The notes: generated by a model not told the origin, from the letters alone. Shown: positions 1 to 6,179, counted from the first letter of the stretch. The stretch: 11,039 nucleotides of DNA from Nitrospiraceae bacterium (GCA_003454665.1 DMKB01000144.1:1-11039), one strand, 5' to 3'. A program made the numbers and translations.

Positions 1-880
1 CTGATCAGTGACTCGGTACAGTTCGCCGTCAGCGGTTCGAATGTGCAGGTGGCCCTCCACATCGCCGATGATCTCTGGCCTTCGGATGTGGATGAGGGGC
101 AGATCAGCCAGGTCATCAATAATCTAATCATCAACGCAGACCAGGCGATGAAGGACGGGGGGACGATCGACGTGACGGCGGAAAACAGGACCGTCAGCGG
201 TGATCGGGAACTTCACTTCACCGCAGGTGATTATATACAGATATCAGTTCACGACCAGGGAGTCGGTATCCCCAAGGAGGCCCTACAAAATATTTTCGAC
301 CCTTATTTCACGACGAAAGCGCAGGGAAGCGGCCTCGGGCTCGCCACGTCCTAATTCTATTGTCAAAAAACATGACGGGCACATAACGGTCGAGTCCGAG
401 GAGGGATCAGGAACGACGTTTTCCGTCTATCTTCCCGCACAGCCCCGTGGCGTGCTTCCCGCGAATGATGACGACGGGCGGCCGCTTTCCGGCACCGGAA
501 GGATTCTCATCATGGACGACGAAGAAGCAGTCAGTGAAATTACCGGTCAGATGCTGGCCAGGCTCGGCTATGACGTTGAAATTGCCCAGGATGGCGCTGA
601 AGCGATTGAACGGTATGTTGCGGCAGGGAAGCAACAAAAGCCCTTCGATGTCGTGATCATGGATTTGACCATTCCCGGCGGAATGGGCGGCAAGGAGGCG
701 ATCCGGAAACTGCGCGAGATAGATCCTGGTGTGCGGGCGATCGTGTCGAGCGGATACTCGAACGACCCCGTCATGGCTGATTATGGCCACTACGGATTTA
801 CTGCCGTCGCAGCGAAGCCCTATAAAATACACGATCTGAGCAGGATTATTCACGACATAATTACTGTTGGCGGCGTGTAG
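1..880 (+). pseudogene. Hybrid sensor histidine kinase, C-terminal part (HATPase + receiver), frameshifted
   Basis: This is the 3' end of a hybrid two-component kinase whose 5' part lies outside the window. From base 1 the frame encodes a HATPase_c domain: an N-box (NNLIINADQAM), a G1 box (DQGVGIP), an F box (IFDPYFTTK) and a G2 box (GSGLGLATS). It then hits TAA at 352-354. The protein plainly continues one frame over (NSIVKKHDGHITVESEEG), where kinases of this class read ATSYSIVKKHDG. The DNA shows taat where tat is expected, so one extra A at 353/354 explains the break. Downstream is a receiver domain (about 495-860) with the acidic pair MDDEE, the phospho-acceptor Asp in VVIMDLTIPGG, the Ser/Thr in VSSGYS and the Lys in AAKPYK. 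A C-terminal receiver after the ATPase domain is typical of hybrid kinases that pass phosphate on or tune their own activity. The extra base could be a true lesion or an assembly error. Confidence 0.9.
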
Positions 881-934
881 AAACTGGCGCACACAATTTC
901 TTTCCCCATTGTCCGCAACCCCGTTGCCGTTCTC

Positions 935-968
935 AAAAAAAGGCCAGGGAGGAAGCTCCTCACTGGCC
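935..968 (-). terminator. Rho-independent terminator of the secreted-protein gene
   Basis: Read on the minus strand, a GC-rich hairpin is followed directly by seven T residues (A-run 935-941 on the plus strand). The outer stem is 942-947 with 963-968, and the inner stem 949-953 with 957-961, separated by one mismatch. It lies about 40 bases past the stop codon of the minus-strand gene ending at 1008. On the plus strand it has no T-run, so it probably serves the minus gene only. Confidence 0.85.
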
Positions 969-1007
969 CGGTGTCATGTCCTACACCGCAATCGGTATTC
1001 TTACTCT

Positions 1008-1469
1008 CTATTTCTGCGCAGGGAGGAGCGGACACTCGAAGTAGATCGCCGTATCCATGATCTCAATGTGGCCCAGCTCCTGGTGGGCCAGGATCGCTTC
1101 TGCACCGGTCAGCTCGAAGTTGACGATGCCGTCGCCGTCAGGATCGTGGATATCGATGCCCTGCTCCGTGAAGACGACAACCTTTACCGACCACCGTCCG
1201 CCGTTGTAGTCGCCGTAGCCGGGTGCGCTGTCCGACACCGGGCGCTGCCCTGTCAGGCCGCTGAAATCAAAACTGTACAGGGTGTCGGTGGAATGTGCAG
1301 GCGGCGACAGGAAGGTAGCCGGCGTGACGACGGTGTCATAAATCACTCCATTCGCCCAGATGAGATTGGGGACACGGGTGGCCCCGTTTCCCGCAAAGGC
1401 AGGGGCAAGAGCGATCATGAGGACCAGCGATGCGATGCCGATCAATGCGAATAGTTTCCTTCTGTTCAT
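1008..1469 (-). CDS. Small secreted protein of unknown function
   Basis: A 153-residue protein I do not recognise as a named family. The N-terminus is a clear Sec signal peptide: MNRRK, a hydrophobic stretch of about 17 residues, then a likely signal-peptidase I site after APAFA. The mature part of about 128 residues has one Cys near the C-terminus and an aspartate-rich DPDGDGIVNFEL segment that resembles a calcium-binding or dockerin-like turn. It ends in a hydrophobic/acidic stretch (ILAHQELGHIEIMDTAIYFE). I start it at the ATG at 1469 because the SD (AAAGGAGGTG, 1476-1485) overlaps the upstream GTG at 1478, which therefore cannot be the start. The gene follows the two-component operon on the same strand but has its own promoter region, with a direct-repeat box like the one before the regulator gene, and its own terminator. 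A role as an export product controlled by that system is inference. Confidence 0.8.
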   Translation of the reverse strand: MNRRKLFALIGIASLVLMIALAPAFAGNGATRVPNLIWANGVIYDTVVTPATFLSPPAHSTDTLYSFDFSGLTGQRPVSDSAPGYGDYNGGRWSVKVVVFTEQGIDIHDPDGDGIVNFELTGAEAILAHQELGHIEIMDTAIYFECPLLPAQK

Positions 1470-1534
1470 GGGATTCACCTCCTTTCTCTAGGGTATTTTT
1501 GAATTCAAGCATACCACGCAGAGTTCACGATACT

Positions 1535-1550
1535 ATTACAAAACGATCAC
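1535..1550 (-). promoter_or_regulatory. Putative PhoB/OmpR-type direct-repeat operator upstream of the secreted-protein gene
   Basis: On the minus strand this reads GTGAT-CGTTTT-GTAAT: two related pentamers repeated at an 11-bp pitch, the arrangement bound by OmpR/PhoB-family regulators. It is followed at once by AGTAT, with TAGTAT as a possible -10. No good -35 hexamer is present, which suits an activator-dependent promoter. A near copy precedes the regulator gene (3939-3954). The binding protein is inferred from proximity. Confidence 0.4.
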
Positions 1551-1599
1551 ATTTTTATAACATCACTCACAGCCGGGGCACGCTGGAAAGGCTTTTAAC

Positions 1600-1626
1600 C
1601 ACGAAGGTCAGGAAGACCGCGAAGAA
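1600..1626. repeat. Three degenerate tandem 9-mers (CACGAAGGT type)
   Basis: CACGAAGGT, CAGGAAGAC and CGCGAAGAA follow one another, preceded by TTAAC. It resembles the short CACGAAG-rich intergenic repeats I recall from many environmental bacterial genomes. The flanks GCTTTT (1591-1596) and AAAAGC (1625-1630), and the inner GGTC/GACC, can also pair as an imperfect hairpin. It lies between the kinase gene and the secreted-protein promoter and might act as a weak terminator for the kinase transcript, though no T-run follows. Confidence 0.4.
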
Positions 1627-1698
1627 AAGCTAAGTTGGCATTTTTCACCAATGAGCAAACGATGGCTTAGGGGAGTGCTTTTCCCGGAACGTGGCCGG

Positions 1699-3183
1699 TT
1701 AAGGAGACGTTTCTGAAAAGGGCAAGGAAAAGGAGAAGGTTGTACCGACACCGAGTTCACTCTGGACGTTGATGGGGCTTCCATGGAGTTCGACGATTCT
1801 TTTTGTGATGGCGAGGCCGAGGCCCGTACCGTCGGCGTCATCCTCTTCGCGTTGCTTCGCCCGGTAGAAGCGGTCGAAGATATAGGGAATATCTTCGGGG
1901 CTGATCCCGGAGCCATTATCGGCAATCCGGACATCGACGCCGGAATCACCCGGCGCCAACTCGATCGTGACAATGCCACCCTCCGGAGTATACCGGAGGG
2001 CATTCTCGACGAGGTTCTGTATCGCGCGCTCGATCAGCCCGATGTCCGCATGCACGAAGGGAAGGTTCTCGGGGAACCGCGCCTCGAGGCGGATTTTTTT
2101 TCTTTCGGCGTCAAGCGTAAATTTCTGGAGAATATCGTAGCCCAGTTCGCCGAGATGGAAGGGCTCCGGATGAATCCGTGTCTCCTCGGCATCGAGCTTC
2201 GCAAGATCAAAGAGCTCGGCTATCAGCTTGTCCAGCCGGTCCGCGTGCTTCATTGCTATGGAAAGGTACCGGCGCTGTTCCTGCAGCTCCATATCGCCGC
2301 CCTTCATGAGGAGCGTCTCGAGATAACCCTTGAGCGAGGCGAGGGGAGTGCGAAGATCGTGGGAAACACTGCCTACCAGTTCCCGGCGGAGCTTGTCTGC
2401 ATGGCGTATGTCGCTCATCTGGTCGATGATCCGGCCGGACATCTGTGCGAACATCGCGCTGAGCCGGCCTATTTCGTCATTGGCATGCATGGCCGTTTCC
2501 TGCGGCGAAATGATGGGGTCGCGAAAACCATGGCGCTGAAAATTCTCCACCTCGTCCGAGAGCCGTTGAAGGCGCCTGGTCAGGGTGGCGAAGAGAAAGA
2601 GCCCGGTGAGCAATACGAAGAGCAGACCGGCAGCAACGATCCCCGTACTCAGCCGGAAGATATAGCTCTTCCGGAGCATGGTGACGACGGAATCGAATTC
2701 TTCTCCGCCGAGAATAATATAGAGGTAGCCCTCAAGGGGGCCGGAACGGGGAACGGGCGATACGGAGAATACCTTTTGCTGTCCCGGGTTCCTGGGGTCA
2801 TCGCCGAGGATGGGCAGACGTTCGGCCCTGCCCAGAAAGCGCCGGATGGGCTCCAGGGACACGTTGCGCCCTTTTACCTTGCCGGGGGGCGCTGAATACG
2901 CCAGGACCTCTCCTGCGGGATCGAGGAGGTAAACTTCGATGGCGGGATTGATCTCCATGAGCATGTCGAAACTCTCCCGCAGGGCCGCCTCGTTCACCGC
3001 GCCTTTCTGCATGAATAGTTTCTGGGAAGCGAGATAGGCCGCCAGGTTTCGATTGAGTTTCTGCGCGCCCTCCTGCAGGGTGAGCTTCGTCGTAAAGAGA
3101 ATCAGCAGGAGATAGAGAAGCCCGATCGCGAAGAACAGGCTGAGAAGAATGGCAGCTATTTTTCCATAGAGTGTCTTGAGCAT
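1699..3183 (-). CDS. Two-component sensor histidine kinase (HAMP, HisKA, HATPase)
   Basis: A 494-residue transmembrane sensor kinase. Two membrane segments (about 10-31 and 179-200) enclose a periplasmic sensor region of about 145 residues that I cannot assign to a named fold. A HAMP linker follows (about 198-255). The H-box SVSHDLRTPLASLKGYLE puts the phospho-accepting His at 275. The ATPase domain has an N-box with Asn394 (LVENALRYTP), a G1 box DNGSGI (422-427), an F box FDRFYR (436-441) and a G2 box GTGLGLA (452-458). All catalytic motifs are intact and the length is normal. The start lies 13 bases after the regulator's stop on the same strand, with a modest AAGG SD, so the two are co-transcribed and form a cognate pair. 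The overall plan matches PhoR- and BaeS/ResE-type kinases, but the sensed signal cannot be read from sequence. Confidence 0.95.
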   Translation of the reverse strand: MLKTLYGKIAAILLSLFFAIGLLYLLLILFTTKLTLQEGAQKLNRNLAAYLASQKLFMQKGAVNEAALRESFDMLMEINPAIEVYLLDPAGEVLAYSAPPGKVKGRNVSLEPIRRFLGRAERLPILGDDPRNPGQQKVFSVSPVPRSGPLEGYLYIILGGEEFDSVVTMLRKSYIFRLSTGIVAAGLLFVLLTGLFLFATLTRRLQRLSDEVENFQRHGFRDPIISPQETAMHANDEIGRLSAMFAQMSGRIIDQMSDIRHADKLRRELVGSVSHDLRTPLASLKGYLETLLMKGGDMELQEQRRYLSIAMKHADRLDKLIAELFDLAKLDAEETRIHPEPFHLGELGYDILQKFTLDAERKKIRLEARFPENLPFVHADIGLIERAIQNLVENALRYTPEGGIVTIELAPGDSGVDVRIADNGSGISPEDIPYIFDRFYRAKQREEDDADGTGLGLAITKRIVELHGSPINVQSELGVGTTFSFSLPFSETSP

Positions 3184-3196
3184 CGGTTATGCCTTG

Positions 3197-3898
3197 TTAT
3201 GTCTCGGCAAATTTGTATCCTACGCCCCATACGGTGAGAATGATGCGGGGGTGGGAGGGGTCTTCCTCGATTTTGGTCCGCAGCCGGTTGATGTGCGAGT
3301 TCACCGTATGTTCATAGCCTTCGAAGCCATATCCCCAGACCTCACTCAACAGCTGTGATCGTGTATAGACCCGTCCCGGATGCCGCGCAAAGTACAGAAG
3401 GAGATCAAACTCTTTTGCCGTAAGGGTCACGGGGTTCCCCTTCTGTGTCACGGTACGTTTATCAATATCGATCATCAGATCGCCGACGGAAATCGGTTCC
3501 CGGGTCTCAATGCGGGTCTGCGATCCAAGAGCGTCCATTCGCCGAAAGAGTGCCTTCACGCGCGCCAGGAGCTCCTTGATGCTGAAGGGCTTCGTCAGAT
3601 AGTCGTCAGCCCCGAGTTCGAGGCCGAGGACGCGGTCAAGTTCCGACGACCTGGCCGTGAGCATCAGGATCGCCGTGTAGTGCGGAAGAGCCCGGACACG
3701 CTTGCAGATTTCCAGGCCGTCAATGCCCGGCAGCATGAGGTCGAGAATGATCAAGGCATGTGCCGCAGTCGTCGCCAGTTCGAGGCCCTGTACGCCGTCG
3801 TGGGTGACGGTTACGTGATGTCCCGCGTCGCGAAGGTGCATTTCCAGAAGGGCCGCGATGTCCTTGTCATCCTCAATGATCAGTACTTTTTGCGCCAT
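3197..3898 (-). CDS. OmpR/PhoB-family DNA-binding response regulator
   Basis: A 233-residue response regulator. The receiver (residues 1-120) has the acidic pair E9/D10-D11, the phospho-acceptor Asp53 in ILDLMLPG, Thr81 and Lys103 in LTKPFS. The C-terminal winged-helix domain (about 140-233) shows the usual LTAKEFDLLLYF, a recognition-helix region HTVNSHINRLRTKIE and the final VWGVGYKF. I start it at the ATG at 3898 (MAQKVLIIEDD), behind a GAGG/AGGAC stretch. The ATG six codons upstream (3916) has no SD and adds residues the family lacks. It leads the operon with the kinase at 1699-3183. A direct-repeat box just upstream (3939-3954) suggests autoregulation. Calling it PhoB would over-read the sequence. 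Confidence 0.95.
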   Translation of the reverse strand: MAQKVLIIEDDKDIAALLEMHLRDAGHHVTVTHDGVQGLELATTAAHALIILDLMLPGIDGLEICKRVRALPHYTAILMLTARSSELDRVLGLELGADDYLTKPFSIKELLARVKALFRRMDALGSQTRIETREPISVGDLMIDIDKRTVTQKGNPVTLTAKEFDLLLYFARHPGRVYTRSQLLSEVWGYGFEGYEHTVNSHINRLRTKIEEDPSHPRIILTVWGVGYKFAET

Positions 3899-3924
3899 GG
3901 TCCCGTCCTGCCTCATGTACTAAC

Positions 3925-3954
3925 AATACCATATACTTATCACAAAACAGTCAC
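3925..3954 (-). promoter_or_regulatory. Promoter region of the two-component operon with direct-repeat operator
   Basis: On the minus strand GTGAC-TGTTTT-GTGAT (3954 to 3939) repeats a GTGA core at an 11-bp pitch. It is followed by AAGTATATGGTATT, in which TATGGT or TATATG could be the -10. The box sits where a -35 would be and no good -35 is visible, a layout typical of PhoB-class activated promoters. The transcript would have a short leader before the ATG at 3898. Confidence 0.45.
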
Positions 3955-4066
3955 GAGTGCCAGTACTATGAAAGGCCTTCGAGGATGCCTTCGCTGCGAA
4001 ACGGCATGAGGGCAAGGTGAATAATACCTTGACGCACGGTCATTTTTTTGGAATAGTATATGGTAT
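3926..4066. repeat. 12-bp inverted repeat framing the divergent intergenic region
   Basis: ATACCATATACT at 3926-3937 is the exact reverse complement of AGTATATGGTAT at 4055-4066. Each copy sits in the -10 area of one of two divergent genes, the regulator on the minus strand and the zinc-ribbon gene on the plus strand. It may be a shared operator or simply a favoured -10 sequence. The interval between holds no gene that I can see. Confidence 0.5.
4029..4059 (+). promoter_or_regulatory. Candidate sigma-70 promoter for the zinc-ribbon protein gene
   Basis: TTGACG (4029-4034) matches the -35 consensus well. TAGTAT (4054-4059) is a plausible -10 at a long 19-base spacing; AATAGT at 17 bases is the alternative. 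The gene starts at 4156, leaving a leader of about 90 bases that contains a small GAGGC/GCCTC hairpin (4080-4095). Confidence 0.4.
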
Positions 4067-4155
4067 ACCTTGAATACGATGAGGCTGGGGGGCCTCCCTG
4101 AGGGGGAAAGGCACTGCTCGTCCTGCTTCATCGATTTTCCGGAGAGGAGAACAGT

Positions 4156-4800
4156 ATGATCGTATTCGGTACCAGGGGGAAGATTGTTGCAGGCACACAA
4201 AAGCAGGGGATAGCGTGTAGTTCCTGCGGGAACCAGCCGCAGAACACCTTCGGCGTTTTGCGCTATTTCCATATATTCTGGATTCCCGTGTTCCCCACGA
4301 AAAAGGAAGTCGGCCTGGAGTGCCCGCACTGCAAGCAGACGCTCATGGGGAAGGAAGTTCCCGACCGCCTTCGGCAGGACATCAAGGAATCGATATTCAC
4401 GAAAGGAAAAGTCCTACCGATGTTTGCGGGACTCTTCCTGCTCGCGATCCTCTTCGGCTTTGTCGGGTACACCGGCATGGAGCAGTCTAAGAAAGAAGCG
4501 GCGTTTCTGGCGAATCCCGCAGTGAATGATTACTACATCGTCCGGCTGACGAAACTCTTCGAAGGGCAGGATACAAAACACCCCTATGGCATTCTGAGGG
4601 TGAAGAGCATCTCCGGAGGCTCGGTCGAGCTGATCGTCGGTAATTACGCCTACAGCAGTACCACAGGGGCGCGGAAGGCGATCAGCAAGGGAGAGACCGG
4701 CAAGGCCGGATATTTCGGGGCAGAGCCGATATCGCTGAATGCCGCCAACCTGCCCGGGTTGAAAGGCGATGGCGTTATCAAGTCGGTGAAGCGACACTAG
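4156..4800 (+). CDS. Zinc-ribbon single-pass membrane protein, unknown function
   Basis: A 214-residue protein. Residues 1-65 form a zinc ribbon with two Cys pairs (C21-SS-C24 and C56-PH-C59) around an aromatic, hydrophobic stretch (RYFHIFWIPVFP). Residues 86-106 are one transmembrane helix (LPMFAGLFLLAILFGFVGY). The remaining 105 residues carry a KKEAAFLANPAVNDYYIVRL motif and read like a small beta-rich domain. The layout resembles the zinc_ribbon_15-type proteins whose MIVFGTRGK start this one shares, as I recall them; no biochemical role is known to me. The start is supported by GAGGAG (4141-4147 region) ahead of the ATG. It is monocistronic as far as I can see, divergent from the two-component operon, and followed by a strong hairpin. 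Confidence 0.85.
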   Translation: MIVFGTRGKIVAGTQKQGIACSSCGNQPQNTFGVLRYFHIFWIPVFPTKKEVGLECPHCKQTLMGKEVPDRLRQDIKESIFTKGKVLPMFAGLFLLAILFGFVGYTGMEQSKKEAAFLANPAVNDYYIVRLTKLFEGQDTKHPYGILRVKSISGGSVELIVGNYAYSSTTGARKAISKGETGKAGYFGAEPISLNAANLPGLKGDGVIKSVKRH

Positions 4801-4821
4801 ACTAACACGAACTGGTATCCT

Positions 4822-4857
4822 GATGGGCGGGTGCAGGCCTTGTCGCGCCCGCCCATC
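4822..4857. terminator. Strong hairpin after the zinc-ribbon gene, possible terminator
   Basis: GATGGGCGGG (4822-4831) pairs perfectly with CCCGCCCATC (4848-4857), giving a 10-bp stem and a 16-base loop, 21 bases past the stop codon. No T-run follows on either strand, so it is not a textbook Rho-independent terminator. It could protect a 3' end or act as a pause site. Confidence 0.45.
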
Positions 4858-4929
4858 GTTCATCACGAACTCAATCCTTTCGTCTGCGCTAAGGCAACCT
4901 CGTCCGCTGCAAGCACTTCTTTTTTATTC

Positions 4930-4972
4930 TTGATATTTTCCCGTGGCTATACTATGGTAACGAAACGGTCAT
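4930..4972 (+). promoter_or_regulatory. Candidate promoter with overlapping direct-repeat box
   Basis: TTGATA (4930-4935), a 17-base spacer and TATGGT (4953-4958) make a reasonable plus-strand promoter. Directly behind it, GTAAC-GAAACG-GTCAT (4957-4972) matches the 11-bp-pitch box seen at 1535 and 3939 on the same strand. Placed over and after the -10, it would be expected to repress plus-strand transcription, or to drive the minus strand, where TAGTAT follows the box. Nothing clear is encoded leftward on the minus strand. Confidence 0.35.
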
Positions 4973-5051
4973 CGGAGCGCTTTGGCCGGGAACCGGATAA
5001 CCATGGTTTCCTCACCCGGGATTATCCACAACAGCGAGAGGGAGGGACACG

Positions 5052-5198
5052 GTGACGGGCATTTGCCCCGAGGGATCATCGGCGCTGGTTTACCCGAACA
5101 ACAACATGGGGCTGGTAAGCCTGAACAGAGACGGGTCCGTAGAGCATCGCCTGCTGACAGAGTTCCCGGGACAAGAACAGGTTTTTTACGTCCGTTGA
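5052..5198 (+). CDS. Candidate small ORF (48 codons), unrecognised
   Basis: A GTG start with a good SD (GGGAGGG, about 5 bases upstream) opens 48 codons rich in ordinary coding-like choices: ICPEGSSALVYPNNNMG, then LVSLNRDGSVEHRLLTEF, ending VFYVR before TGA. I recognise no family. The frame stays open past the TGA for another 30 codons (ADRSLLPGVCEML...) to TAA at 5289, overlapping the start of the next gene. It may therefore be a remnant of a longer gene. It fills part of an otherwise gene-free stretch (4801-5265). Confidence that it is translated is low. Confidence 0.3.
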   Translation: MTGICPEGSSALVYPNNNMGLVSLNRDGSVEHRLLTEFPGQEQVFYVR

Positions 5199-5265
5199 GA
5201 GTACGGGGCAGATCGTTCCTTGCTCCCTGGCGTATGTGAAATGCTTTCAGAAGACAACGACTGTT

Positions 5266-5685
5266 ATGGAAAAGAGCAAGCAGTTTTATAAAAAGGGCAT
5301 CCGATTCGCGTGCCAGGGTTCGGGCAAATGCTGCGTGACCAGAGGAAAGTACGCCTATGTGTATTTGTCCTTGAACGACCGGAAGCGCCTTGCGGCGCAT
5401 CTTGGGATTGCACCGCGTATGTTCACCGTGAGGTACACGCAAAAGACCGATGGACTGTATCATTTGAAAGACCCGGAAAAAAGTTGCCCCTTTTTCGAGG
5501 ACAATCGCTGCGCGGTCTATGAAGCTCGTCCCCGTCAATGCCGGACCTGGCCCTTCTGGCCGGAGAACATGGCGCAAGAGGTATGGGAACGGGAAGTGGC
5601 TTCCTACTGCCCCGGTGTCGGAAAAGGAAGGCTCTATTCGGAGGATGAAATAGAAACCATTCTGGAAAAAAGCGGATCCGTCTGA
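5266..5685 (+). CDS. YkgJ-family cysteine-cluster protein
   Basis: A 139-residue protein of the YkgJ/CxxCxxCC family, small soluble proteins thought to bind iron-sulfur or zinc, function unknown. Seven Cys are visible: C16, C22 and C23 in FACQGSGKCC, C74 in SCPFF, C82 in RCAVYEARPRQC, C92, and C115 in SYCPG. The family block CPFFxxNRCxVYExRPxQCRxWPFWP is complete. One position of the N-terminal cluster that is Cys in many members is Ser19 here. I start at the ATG at 5266 (MEKSKQFYKKG), the usual start for this subfamily. The in-frame GTG at 5236 lacks an SD and adds ten atypical residues. The next gene is the selenopeptide gene, 188 bases on and with its own promoter, so no operon link is implied. 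Confidence 0.88.
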   Translation: MEKSKQFYKKGIRFACQGSGKCCVTRGKYAYVYLSLNDRKRLAAHLGIAPRMFTVRYTQKTDGLYHLKDPEKSCPFFEDNRCAVYEARPRQCRTWPFWPENMAQEVWEREVASYCPGVGKGRLYSEDEIETILEKSGSV

Positions 5686-5742
5686 ATACTTAAGCCTTAT
5701 CAAGTTATTTTCTGTCAATACCGCGAAACGGTCGGGGTGTCC

Positions 5743-5771
5743 TTGCCTCCGGCTGTCATTCGCGTTATACT
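5743..5771 (+). promoter_or_regulatory. Sigma-70-type promoter of the selenopeptide gene
   Basis: TTGCCT (5743-5748), an ideal 17-base spacer and TATACT (5766-5771). The predicted start near 5778 gives a leader of about 95 bases before the ATG at 5874. This shows that the peptide gene has its own transcription start. No repressor or activator site is evident, although CGAAACGGTC at 5724-5733 repeats ten bases of the box at 4957-4972. Confidence 0.6.
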
Positions 5772-5873
5772 TACATCAATAGATATCACCTGCACGCGCA
5801 TCTTTTTTCCATCTCTTCACTCATTCATGACCGAACATCGCGGGAATACGGAAAATCCGAAAGGAGGATCAGG

Positions 5874-6179
5874 ATGAAGAAAGACCGACTGAAGAGCATT
5901 CTGGCGGGTCTCAGTATCGCCGGTCTCCTGTCAGGCGCCGGGCTTGTAACCACCGCTCCCCGGGCGTTAGGGGGGAGCAGTTGAAGCGGCTGAAGTGGTA
6001 AAGCCGGTGCCGGCGGCACCGAAAAAACTGAAAAGAAGGACCACGACAAGAGCAAAATGGGTAAGAGTGGCTGAGCTGGCGATAAAGCCAGTGCCGGCGG
6101 CGCTGAAAAAAAGGACGAAGAAAAGAAAGACAAAGAGCAATCCAATCAGCAGGGCTCATCAGAGGAAAGCAAAAAGTAG
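5874..6179 (+). CDS. sbtA: SbtA-like selenocysteine-containing RiPP precursor (three in-frame TGA)
   Basis: Read with TGA as selenocysteine (U), this is a 101-residue peptide ending at TAG (6177-6179). Read conventionally it stops after 36 codons. It has an excellent SD (AAGGAGG, 5861-5867) six bases before the ATG. Residues 1-24 (MKKDRLKSILAGLSIAGLL...) match the conserved leader of the selenobiotic family SbtA, whose precursors carry Cys or U in Ser/Gly-flanked sites that a radical-SAM enzyme (SbtM) turns into thio(seleno)oxazoles. That family description is from memory, not a search. The TGAs are codons 37 (5982), 40 (5991) and 67 (6072), in SSUSGUSG and SGUAG. Beyond them the frame keeps one coherent composition: KAGAGGTEK, then KASAGGAEKK, then a Lys/Glu/Gln/Ser tail. 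This argues that the TGAs are read through. The gene is followed by a terminator and a broken maturase gene. Production needs SelB, tRNA-Sec and SelD, none of which is in the window. Confidence 0.78.
5987..6020 (+). promoter_or_regulatory. Candidate bacterial SECIS hairpins behind TGA codons 37 and 40
   Basis: CGGCT (5987-5991) pairs with AGCCG (6002-6006) around a 10-base loop containing GTGG, starting 2 bases after the first TGA. GGTGCC (6006-6011) pairs with GGCACC (6015-6020), starting 12 bases after the second TGA. Bacterial SECIS elements lie in the coding region just 3' of UGA and bind SelB, so position and size fit. The sequence alone does not prove recognition. Confidence 0.4.
6076..6104 (+). 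promoter_or_regulatory. Candidate bacterial SECIS hairpins behind TGA codon 67
   Basis: CTGGC (6076-6080) pairs with GCCAG (6087-6091) around GATAAA, starting one base after the third TGA. AGTGCC (6090-6095) can alternatively pair with GGCGCT (6099-6104), mirroring the GGTGCC/GGCACC hairpin of the first repeat with one G-U wobble. The compensating G-U hints that pairing is retained between the repeat units. Confidence 0.38.

Larger units (their letters stand above)
5985..6110 (+). repeat. Two-unit internal repeat of the selenopeptide core
   Basis: Unit 1 (5985-6026, SGUSGKAGAGGTEK) and unit 2 (6066-6110, SGUAGDKASAGGAEK) align over 14-15 codons at an 81-base offset. Each begins with an in-frame TGA inside GGC-TGA and ends in the same GCC-GGC-GGC stretch. 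Unit 2 has one extra codon (GAT). The duplication carries both the TGA and the hairpin behind it. Confidence 0.75.

Noticed and set aside
1783..2895. Long plus-strand open frame of 370 codons
   Set aside because: It is the antisense of the histidine kinase, which has every catalytic motif on the minus strand. The plus frame has no recognisable domain.
1783..3183. Naming the two-component pair PhoR/PhoB
   Set aside because: The domain order fits, but no phosphate genes are nearby and many OmpR-type pairs share this layout.
4969..5718. Minus-strand open frame of about 249 codons
   Set aside because: It lies opposite the YkgJ-type gene with its conserved Cys motifs, and the translation shows no family features.
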